Shown: piece after piece, positions 16,732 to 22,990 of the stretch
How the letters are laid out: the number at the start of each line of letters is the position of its first letter
Position numbering within the stretch: the first letter of the stretch is position 1
Source: JACCXJ01 sp052387115
GTDB taxonomy: Bacteria > Pseudomonadota > Gammaproteobacteria > JACCXJ01
DNA: 22,990 nt
Direction of reading: 5' to 3'
Assembly: GCA_052387115.1 (NCBI GenBank)
Contig: JBQTJM010000340.1
Coordinates: 1 to 22,990, forward strand
Position numbers and translations under genes: made by a program
Notes under the pieces: generated by a model
Seen by the model: the letters and a program-made list of their open reading frames with translations, nothing else
Databases searched by the model: none
What the model was told of the DNA's origin: nothing

Positions 16732-17304
16732 CTAGCCCGGCTTTTTGATCGTGATCTCCACGCGCCGGTTCTGTTGACGGCCGGCCGGGTCGTCGCTGCC
16801 GTCGGGCGCGGCGTTGGGTACTTTCGGCTTCGTCTCGCCGAGTCCGCGCGTCGAGATGCGCGCAGCATCGATACCGCCGTCCCTCGCGAGCCAGGTCTTT
16901 ACCGACGACGCCCTGCGCTCCGAGAGCGTTTGGTTGTAGGCGTCCTCGCCCTTGCTGTCCGTGTGGCCTTCGATCACGACCGGACCCGGTGTCGAGGCGA
17001 TCACCGTCGCCACCTTGCGCAGCGCGTCCAGCGCGTCGGGCCGCAACTCCGCCTTGTCGAAGTCGAAGAGCACGTCGGCGGCGAGCTCGATCCGGATCTC
17101 CTGTGCGCTCACCTTCGCCCCGAGCTCCTTCAGCGTCGCATCAATCCCGAGCGAAACGCCGACGACGTCGAGGACCCTGCCCTGGATGTCGAGCACCTTG
17201 CCCGGCGCGACGTCTGCGGCCGGCTCCTGCGCGGGCAACTGCGCCGCGGCCGCGAGGACCGCCAGCACGGCGAACGGCGCCGGGCAGCGCCGGCGGCCAG
17301 GCAT
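16732..17304 (-). CDS. OmpA-like peptidoglycan-binding exported protein
   Basis: The 190-aa protein has a signal peptide (RRRCPAPFAVLAVLAAAAQLPAQ) and a C-terminal OmpA-like domain from about residue 75: LFDFDKAELRPDA, VIEGHTDSKG, NQTLSERRASSVKTWL, STRGLGETKPKVPN and QQNRRVEITI. The Asp and Arg of TD and SERRA contact diaminopimelate in this family, so it probably anchors to peptidoglycan in the periplasm. There is no lipobox: the signal region has one cysteine, but it is before the hydrophobic core. GGGAGG lies five bases upstream of the ATG. It follows the next gene by 14 bases and is in operon with it. Confidence 0.88.
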   Translation of the reverse strand: MPGRRRCPAPFAVLAVLAAAAQLPAQEPAADVAPGKVLDIQGRVLDVVGVSLGIDATLKELGAKVSAQEIRIELAADVLFDFDKAELRPDALDALRKVATVIASTPGPVVIEGHTDSKGEDAYNQTLSERRASSVKTWLARDGGIDAARISTRGLGETKPKVPNAAPDGSDDPAGRQQNRRVEITIKKPG

Positions 17305-17318
17305 CGTCGCCTCCCCGC

Positions 17319-17807
17319 TCAAAGGTCGGTGATCGGGATGTCTTCGAAGGGCGGCGCGACCGAGGTGAAATAGCTCACGGATTTCACCTCCGCGGGCGGC
17401 GCCGGATACTTCGCCCACCAGGTCCAGGTGGCATCCGGCGCCAGGCTCACCCGGATGTTCCCGCCCCCGTTCGGCTGGGGCGCCAATGGCACCTTCTCGC
17501 TGTCGCGCAGCACAAAGTACTTCTTGCTCCCGGCCGTGACGTACTGTGCGTCGTAGTTCTGGCCGTCGATCATGTAGAAGGAGGCTGCTTCCGCGCCGGT
17601 GTTCCGGAAGCGCAGCTTGATCGTGAGCACGCCCTCCTTGCGCTTGCACTCGACGATCTCGCCGACCACGCCGGCCACGTTGGTGTCCTGGCTCGCGAGG
17701 ACCGCGCCCGGAGCCGGCGGGGCCTGCGCGGACGTGGCAGGCGAGAGGACCAGCATGGCAGCGGCCAACAGGGCGGCAGCACCAGGGCGGGCAAACGAGC
17801 GGCACAT
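17319..17807 (-). CDS. Exported protein of unknown function, partner of the OmpA-like gene
   Basis: The 162-aa protein has a signal peptide (cleavage after SAQA at about residue 29). The mature part looks like a beta-sandwich: GEIVECKRKEGVLTIKLRFRNTG resembles the opening of extracellular immunoglobulin-like domains, and SLAPDATWTWWAKYPAPP follows. I do not recognise a named family. AGGAGGAG six bases upstream of the ATG gives a strong start. The 14-base gap to the OmpA-like gene indicates co-translation, so the two may form a periplasmic pair attached to the wall (inference). The operon is divergent from the channel gene. Confidence 0.75.
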   Translation of the reverse strand: MCRSFARPGAAALLAAAMLVLSPATSAQAPPAPGAVLASQDTNVAGVVGEIVECKRKEGVLTIKLRFRNTGAEAASFYMIDGQNYDAQYVTAGSKKYFVLRDSEKVPLAPQPNGGGNIRVSLAPDATWTWWAKYPAPPAEVKSVSYFTSVAPPFEDIPITDL

Positions 17808-17889
17808 GGGGAGCTCCTCCTGTCAGCGCGTCAGCGCTAGTATAGGATTCTGTGGGGTCACAATTCAAGATGAGTGGTGGCGCGGTGCG

Positions 17890-20800
17890 ATGACCGGGGC
17901 GAAGATGATACTGCTATGCAACAGGAAAAACGTTGTCTGGTTAGCAGCTATGCTGATCTTCCTCGGGGGGATGCTTGGCGTCCCCTTGACCCTGGCGAAA
18001 CCACCGGCTGATAAACCGGCGAGAGCTCGCCCGACCGAGGCGCAGACCGTGACCTTGGACCTCGTGCAGGCCAAGCTCGCCGAGATCCAGGGGAAGAAAA
18101 GCCTGCCGGACGATCTGAGAGCTCAACTCCTCGACCTCTATCAACTCGCGCAAAACCGGCTCGAAGCGGCGCAAGAGTTTGAGGCCAACGCGGCCTCTTA
18201 TCAGCAGGCGATTGCGTCGGCCCCCGGAGAAACCAAGCGCATACAGGGGCTCTTGACAGAAGCCACGGCTGAGACGCCGCTTGAAGCTGAGGTGAAAGCC
18301 CCGGATGTGCCGGTTCCCGAGTTGGAACGCCGGCTGGCCCAAGAGGAGGCCCATCTGACCTCCCTGAAGGATCAGCTCGCCGATTGGGATCAGCAATTCC
18401 AGGAGCAACAGAACCGGCCGGTCAAGGCCCGCGAGGAGCTCACCGGCGCACAGAACGATCTGGTCGGTATTGATCAGGATCTGAAGCGCGCGCCGAACGG
18501 CGAGGCCTCGCCGTTGCTGGTCGGGGCGCAGAGGATCGCCTTACGGGCCCAGCGCCGAGCCCGCACTAACGAGATCAAGCTGCTCGAGCAGGAGATCTCG
18601 AGCTACGACGCCCGTATGGGATTGTTGAACGCACAGCGCGAGCTGGCGGCACGTGATCTGCTGCGGTCGGAGGCACGCGTCAATGCACTTCGTGACGCAA
18701 TTACCGCGCGGCAACGGTCCGAAGCAGCAGAGGCCCAGGCCCAGGCGGAGCAGGCGGAGCGCGATGCCATGGGGAAGCACCCCGCAATCCGCCGGGTGAT
18801 TGGTGAAAACGCGGCGCTGACAAAGGAACTGGCCGACACCGTGGAGCGTCTCGGTAAAACCAATGCCGATCGGGAATCCGCCGAGGCCCAGGCGAAACAG
18901 ATCGAAAAGGATTTCCAGAGCGCGAAGCAAAAGTTCGAGATCGCGGGGCTAAGTCAGGCGCTCGGGCAGGTCTTGCGCGAACAACGGCGCAGGCTGCCGG
19001 ATGTGAGCCGCTACGAGCGCGCTACCAAGAAGCGCCAGGACGAGGTCGCCCGCGTCGGCTTGGGTCTCCTACAGGTTGAGGAGAAGCGTAACGTCATCAA
19101 AGGCCCGAAGACCGCGTTAAGGCGCATCATGACTATGGAGGTGGACAGCGCGCTCCCGCCCGAGGAGCGCAGCACGATCGAGGATGAAATGCGCGGGCTT
19201 CTCAAAGACCAGCGCGGCCTACTCGACCGGTTGTCTGAGGCTTACGGCAGTTATCTCCGTGCGCTTGGTGAGCTGGACTTTGCCCAGCGCCGCCGGATCG
19301 ACGGCGCCCAAGGCTACGCCACGTTCCTGGACGAGCGCCTGCTGTGGATCCCGAGCGCTGGGGCCGTCGGCCTCCAAACGGTGGAGGATCTCGGTAGCGC
19401 CACGGCGTGGCTCCTTTCGCCATCGCATTGGCTAGAGACCACGCAGGCCTTCGGCTGGCGTGATGGCCGCGAACCCCAGCAACTGGTCCTCGTGGGGCTG
19501 CTGTTGGTCGTTATGGTCTTGCTCGCCCTGCGGCGGCGGTTACAAGCCAGGATCGAGGCCATTTCGGCGCTGGTCGCTAGACCGAATACCGATCGGTTCC
19601 TACTCACAGTGCAAGCCTTGTCACTGACGCTGTTGGTGGCAGCGCCGCTACCGCTGCTCGTCGGCACGCTCGGCTGGTTTTTACAGGGGATGCCCGAGGC
19701 ACCCGCTGACGCGTTCCCGCGGGCGGTAGGGGATGGCCTTAGCCATATCGCGCTGCCGTGGTTCTTTTTCTCCGCCTTATATCGCCTGTGCCGTACCGAT
19801 GGCGTCGCGGAGCACCATTTCCATTGGCGCGAGAGCGCATTGAAGCTCTTGCGCCATCATCTGTCCTGGCTGATTCCGGTGGCCTTACCCTCGATGTTCG
19901 TTACCGGCGTCGTCGGCTGGCAGGCCGAGGAGGCCCACCGGGATAGCTTGGGGCGCTTGGCGTTTATCGCCAGCATGATCGCGTTTGCCGTCTTCGGCCA
20001 GCGTATCCTGAGGCCCAACGGGGGCGTGTTGGAAGAGGAGTTGCGCCGGAATCCCCATGGTTGGCTCTCGCGCCTACGCTATCTCTGGTATCCAATCGGT
20101 GCCGGGATACCGGGCGCCCTGGCGGGGCTGGCGGTCGTCGGTTATTACTACACGGCGCGCCAACTCGAGGCCCAGCTTGCGGCGACGGTGTGGCTGGTCA
20201 TCGGGGGCGTCATCGCGCATGACCTCGTGATCCGCTGGCTCAGGTTAGCGCAGCGCGAGCTAGCCTTCGCGAAGGTCAAGGAAAAGCGAGAGGCGGCCGG
20301 TATGGCTCAAGCGGCCCAGGCGGCGGCAGAGGTCTCGGGTGATGCGGCCCCTATCGAATTAGAGCTGCACATGGTGGACCTGCCGACCATCAATGAGCAG
20401 ACCCGCCAGCTCACCCGCATCGTGATCGGCCTGTCTGTGATCGTGGGGCTCTGGTTTATCTGGGTGCAGGTGTTGCCAGCACTGGCGATCCTCGACCGCA
20501 TCACGCTCTGGGAGCACGCCGTGGTGGTCGACGGGCAAGCCCGACAACACCCCATCACGCTTGCCAATCTGGTGCTGGCTGCCCTGGTCGGCGTCGTGAC
20601 GGTGACCGCAGCGCGCAATCTTCCAGGCGTGCTAGAAATCGCCGTCCTGCAACGGCTGTCGATCGACGCCGGTAGCCGTTATGCGATTACGCAGGTATCG
20701 CGCTACGTTATTGTCGCGGCCGGCATCTCCGGCGCCTTCAATGCGATCGGGGGCAGTTGGTCGCAGATCCAATGGATCGTCGCCGCATTGGGCGTGGGCC

Positions 20801-21306
20801 TTGGATTTGGGCTGCAAGAGATCTTTGCGAATTTTGTCTCTGGCCTGATCATCTTGTTGGAGCAACCGATCCGGGTGGGCGATACCGTGACCGTACGCGA
20901 CGTTAGCGGCACCGTCTCGCGCATTCGCATGCGCACGACGACGATCATCGATTGGGACCGCCGTGCCTTGATCGTGCCCAATAAGACGTTTATTACCGAG
21001 CAGTTGATCAACTGGAGCCTCGATCCCACGACCCGCATCGTGCTGAAGATCGGCGTCGCTGCAGGCACCGATCTGGCGCTTGCCCAGAAACTGATCTTGG
21101 ATACCGCCAAGGCGCTTCCTCAGGTGCTAACGGAGCCGGAGCCGACGGTCTATTTCATAGGGGTAGGAGACAACACGCTGAACTTCGAGCTGCGGGTGTA
21201 CGTGAAAGAATTGGAGCAACGCATGCCCTTGATGCATTCTCTCGATATCGCCCTCCACGACGCCTTTCGCGATCAGGATATCCGCATTCGGATCCCTCCC
21301 GTTTGA
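17890..21306 (+). CDS. mscK: Large mechanosensitive channel of the MscK family
   Basis: The 1138-aa protein has a signal segment (about residues 14-37), a long periplasmic domain predicted as coiled coil (about 50-500, rich in Gln, Glu, Arg and Ala), a membrane domain with around ten helices (about 560-965), and a C-terminal MscS channel. The pore helix and following loop read GVGLGFGLQEIFANFVSG and IILLEQPIRVGDTVTVRDVSG near residues 967-1005, then RTTTIIDWDRRALIVPNK and a C-terminal alpha/beta domain. E. coli MscK is about 1120 residues with the same order. It releases solutes on hypo-osmotic shock. Upstream in-frame sequence to 17599 is ignored, as it overlaps the divergent gene. No strong ribosome site precedes the chosen ATG; an ATG at 17905 is possible. 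Confidence 0.9.
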   Translation: MTGAKMILLCNRKNVVWLAAMLIFLGGMLGVPLTLAKPPADKPARARPTEAQTVTLDLVQAKLAEIQGKKSLPDDLRAQLLDLYQLAQNRLEAAQEFEANAASYQQAIASAPGETKRIQGLLTEATAETPLEAEVKAPDVPVPELERRLAQEEAHLTSLKDQLADWDQQFQEQQNRPVKAREELTGAQNDLVGIDQDLKRAPNGEASPLLVGAQRIALRAQRRARTNEIKLLEQEISSYDARMGLLNAQRELAARDLLRSEARVNALRDAITARQRSEAAEAQAQAEQAERDAMGKHPAIRRVIGENAALTKELADTVERLGKTNADRESAEAQAKQIEKDFQSAKQKFEIAGLSQALGQVLREQRRRLPDVSRYERATKKRQDEVARVGLGLLQVEEKRNVIKGPKTALRRIMTMEVDSALPPEERSTIEDEMRGLLKDQRGLLDRLSEAYGSYLRALGELDFAQRRRIDGAQGYATFLDERLLWIPSAGAVGLQTVEDLGSATAWLLSPSHWLETTQAFGWRDGREPQQLVLVGLLLVVMVLLALRRRLQARIEAISALVARPNTDRFLLTVQALSLTLLVAAPLPLLVGTLGWFLQGMPEAPADAFPRAVGDGLSHIALPWFFFSALYRLCRTDGVAEHHFHWRESALKLLRHHLSWLIPVALPSMFVTGVVGWQAEEAHRDSLGRLAFIASMIAFAVFGQRILRPNGGVLEEELRRNPHGWLSRLRYLWYPIGAGIPGALAGLAVVGYYYTARQLEAQLAATVWLVIGGVIAHDLVIRWLRLAQRELAFAKVKEKREAAGMAQAAQAAAEVSGDAAPIELELHMVDLPTINEQTRQLTRIVIGLSVIVGLWFIWVQVLPALAILDRITLWEHAVVVDGQARQHPITLANLVLAALVGVVTVTAARNLPGVLEIAVLQRLSIDAGSRYAITQVSRYVIVAAGISGAFNAIGGSWSQIQWIVAALGVGLGFGLQEIFANFVSGLIILLEQPIRVGDTVTVRDVSGTVSRIRMRTTTIIDWDRRALIVPNKTFITEQLINWSLDPTTRIVLKIGVAAGTDLALAQKLILDTAKALPQVLTEPEPTVYFIGVGDNTLNFELRVYVKELEQRMPLMHSLDIALHDAFRDQDIRIRIPPV

Positions 21307-21498
21307 AATACGATTTCCTGTTCCTCGCACATGCCTACTGCGATTTCGCCTCAGAGCTTGTGAAAAAATCTGCTGCGCTCGGGATCTCGCATTGCATCCT
21401 CGGCACGCCAAGCAGGTGACCCGGGAGGCGCTCGCCTTCGGTGAGGCCTCTGGGGCCAGCCCCATACACCGGCCCCTGGCCGATTTGGAGATCCCGCG

Positions 21499-21690
21499 CT
21501 CTGCCGGCCTACATCCTACCCGCCGCCTACATGTTCCTGGAGGCCCTACCACGTACCCCGCACGGCAAGCTCGACCGCGCCCGCTGCCGCGGCCCTGGTT
21601 TGAGCCACCGGGGCTTGCCCCCCGCACGCCGGCCGAGATGGCCCTGGCAGAGGTCCTCCCGGGGTGCTGGGCGTGCCCGGCGTCGGGGTC
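21499..21690 (+). pseudogene. Nonribosomal peptide synthetase relic (adenylation end to carrier start)
   Basis: One frame gives ALPAYILPAAYMFLEALP and RTPHGKLDRA, the well-known end of adenylation domains with the catalytic lysine (GKLDR). After a frame change near 21580 comes PRPWFEPPGLAPRTPAEMAL AEVL, the linker into the carrier domain. A second change near 21655 leads to VLGVPGVGVR. No start and no carrier serine motif follow. It is a short decayed fragment of a much larger gene. Confidence 0.65.
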
Positions 21691-21850
21691 AGGACTGCGC
21701 GAGCTGCCGCTGGATCACGTCAGGGCGGCATCCGGCTTAGTTCAGGATGGTGGAGGCCGTCGCGCGGAACCCGTGCGCGGCGAAGCCGATGCTGCCCTTG
21801 CCGTTGAAGCCCATGCGTTCCAGCGCGCGCTTCAGGGTCGTTGCCGTCGC
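21689..21850 (-). pseudogene. P4-type tyrosine integrase relic
   Basis: The minus strand encodes TTLKRALERMGFNGKGSIG, then FAAHGFRATASTILN, a stop at 21739-21737, and AGCRPDVIQRQLAQS. This is the catalytic HxxR region (HGFR) and the following RPDVIERQLAH segment of P4-family phage integrases. The stop replaces the usual Glu after LN. The N-terminal part and the catalytic tyrosine are absent. It marks an old mobile-element boundary next to the NRPS relic. Confidence 0.72.
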
Positions 21851-21877
21851 GCACGTTACCGGCCGGGCGGCGCTGCG

Positions 21878-22312
21878 TCAGCGTGCCGGGCGCGGGCTTT
21901 GCGTCGCGGGCTGGCTCTGGGTCGTGCCGAAGAACTGTACGGGTTTACGTCCCGCTAGATGGTCGGGCGTGATGATGTAGGTGCCGTACACGCTCGGTAC
22001 CCACACGGCGTTCGCGGCCGACTTGCTGCCTCCCGAGAACAGGTAGCCCAGCCCGCCCACGACACTGCCGCCGATCGCCGTGACCGCTTTGAACGGGAAG
22101 TAGGCGAGGGTCGCCAGTGCGCTCCCCGCCTGCATGCCGATCCCCGCTGGGGTGTGCTCCGAATCGATAGGCGGCCGCGGGGCCTGTGCCTGTGCCGCCG
22201 TGCCCGCGAGCATGACGACTGTCACAATGGTCCGCACAGCGATGGTCCGGAACGGCGCGCACCGAGCCCGGCTCGCCATTCGGCCGACGTGGGGTGTTTC
22301 TGAGATTGGCAT
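21878..22312 (-). CDS. Small exported protein of unknown function
   Basis: The 144-aa protein has a long N-region, then a signal helix (TIVTVVMLAGTAAQAQA). The mature part contains a glycine-rich hydrophobic stretch (LATLAYFPFKAVTAIGGSVVGGLGYLFSGG), then VWVPSVYGTYIITPDHLAGRKPVQFFG. The pattern of a hydrophobic segment followed by xPSVxGTYxITPxHLxG is one I associate with small conserved gammaproteobacterial envelope proteins, without known function. GGAGG lies 12 bases before the ATG at 22312, somewhat far. A start at 22279 gives a more usual signal peptide. The 3' end is beside the integrase relic. Confidence 0.7.
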   Translation of the reverse strand: MPISETPHVGRMASRARCAPFRTIAVRTIVTVVMLAGTAAQAQAPRPPIDSEHTPAGIGMQAGSALATLAYFPFKAVTAIGGSVVGGLGYLFSGGSKSAANAVWVPSVYGTYIITPDHLAGRKPVQFFGTTQSQPATQSPRPAR

Positions 22313-22842
22313 GACGCTGCATTTCCTCCGATCGGATGGCCGGTAGCTTACCCCAGATCGCGCTCGACGATCCACGGCGCGCGAGGCGGCGTATGATCAG
22401 TCGATGACGAGCGCATGCGGGCCACACCGGCGGCCCGGTTCAAGCTGAGCTCGAAGCTACTGAGGCTCGCCAAGATCGTGTAGCGCGAGGCGCCGCTGCA
22501 CGGCCATGCGTGCCGCCGACCGGGAGCGAGCGATTCGCAAGGCTGGCCTCCGTCACCGCTCCGATCCCGCACCACGGGCTCGGATGTCGCTGCCGGTGAC
22601 GGGGGCCCCTGTAGCGATCGAAGCCCGGCGGCTGTTATAGGGCCGGAGCGGCGGGCGCTCATCCAGCAGCTTGCCGAACAACTTGGCAAAGATTTCCATC
22701 GGTTGTCTCCCCCCTATGATGCCCTCCGACACACGATCACGGAGCAGACGACCGATGGACTCAATATTTCAAGCGTGTTTGGCTAGGTTCTTCCAAAAGC
22801 TGCGTGACTCGTCAAAACGTCGTACTACAAGAGCAATAGACC
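22313..22842. other. Low-information stretch before the oxidoreductase
   Basis: I find no recognisable gene in these 530 bases apart from the short frame at 22553-22699. Several overlapping open frames exist, as expected at this GC content, and none resembles a known family. No promoter for the following gene is evident. Confidence 0.4.
22553..22699 (-). CDS. Possible 48-aa protein with a good ribosome site
   Basis: The frame starts MEIFAKLFGKLLDERPPLRP and ends GSDIRARGAGSER. GGGGGGAG lies seven bases before the ATG. The N-terminal half could form an amphipathic helix. No family is recognised, and it could be the broken start of a longer gene. Confidence 0.3.
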   Translation of the reverse strand: MEIFAKLFGKLLDERPPLRPYNSRRASIATGAPVTGSDIRARGAGSER

Positions 22843-22990
22843 ATGACAAAACCCGCCGTAGCGATCATCGGCACCGGCGCGGCCGGCCTCGCATGCGGAC
22901 ATTTCCTGCACGACCGGTTCGATGTCACGTTATACGAGAAGAACGACTACATCGGCGGACACGCGAATTCGGTGACGGTCTGCCACGGCG
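22843..22990 (+). CDS. FAD-dependent amine-oxidase-like oxidoreductase, 5' part
   Basis: The window ends inside this gene after 49 codons. The start MTKPAVAIIGTGAAGLACGHFL is a Rossmann nucleotide-binding motif (GxGxxG), followed by the second-strand acidic residue and loop YEKNDYIGGHANSV. GGHA after the beta-2 acidic residue is typical of the flavin-containing amine oxidase/desaturase-like proteins that often sit beside cyclopropane-fatty-acid genes. The substrate cannot be told from this part. Only a weak AAGAG precedes the ATG. Confidence 0.8.
   Translation, partial: MTKPAVAIIGTGAAGLACGHFLHDRFDVTLYEKNDYIGGHANSVTVCHG

Noticed and set aside
16732..17868. A 378-aa frame extending the OmpA-like protein upstream
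   Set aside because: The extension is antisense-free but out-of-frame reading of the neighbouring exported protein; a signal peptide and GGGAGG site place the start at 17304.
17599..17889. N-terminal extension of the MscK frame
   Set aside because: It overlaps the divergent exported protein's coding and ribosome site region, lacks a ribosome site and hides the signal segment; the ATG at 17890 is better.

Overview
The window reads as chromosomal DNA from a high-GC proteobacterium, most likely a gammaproteobacterium. The inference rests on a ZntB-type CorA transporter, a giant MscK-type channel, a Tn501/Tn21-style mer promoter with a matching MerR, and a Pho box upstream of pstS. No rRNA, tRNA, CRISPR array or intact transposase is visible, and I found no convincing intrinsic terminator.

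Layout. 256-1999 (+): an arsenate reductase of the low-molecular-weight phosphatase fold, then ZntB. 2111-2217: a MITE-like palindromic repeat in the convergent gap. 2286-7735 (-): a complete pstS-pstC-pstA-pstB-phoU operon preceded by a three-repeat Pho box at 7944-7973. 8062-8141: two GC-rich hairpins. 8208-13620: a mosaic region. Here a mercury-resistance cluster (ynfA, merR, merP, a membrane protein, merA, a 56-aa ORF, merE) lies between broken pieces of two phosphate genes, polyphosphate kinase ppk1 and an alkaline phosphatase. 13654-17807: a YbaK-type deacylase (-), ilvD (+), a two-pass membrane protein (-), and a pair of exported proteins, one with an OmpA-like domain (-). 17890-21306 (+): a 1138-aa MscK-family channel. 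21499-21850: relics of a nonribosomal peptide synthetase and of a P4-type integrase. 21878-22312 (-): a small exported protein. 22843 to the end (+): the start of a flavin-dependent oxidoreductase.

How the genes fit together. The Pst transporter with PhoU is a complete high-affinity phosphate uptake module under apparent PhoB control. Two typical partners next to it, ppk1 (polyphosphate storage) and the alkaline phosphatase (phosphate release), are wrecked. The mer cluster has a canonical divergent promoter, a MerR with all three mercury-binding cysteines, periplasmic MerP, MerA with all expected cysteine pairs, and MerE. The usual importer MerT is reduced to about 13 N-terminal codons fused to the start of merP. 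MerE, or the unnamed membrane protein between merP and merA, may carry the uptake role.

The most unusual structure is at the two edges of the mer cluster. On the left, the cluster-facing part of the ppk1 fragment (about 173 bp) is inverted in place. On the right, the cluster-facing part of the alkaline phosphatase fragment (about 51 bp) is inverted in place, and the 3' end of merE runs into it. The two edges mirror each other, which points to a fold-back or template-switch origin, unless the assembly is wrong there.
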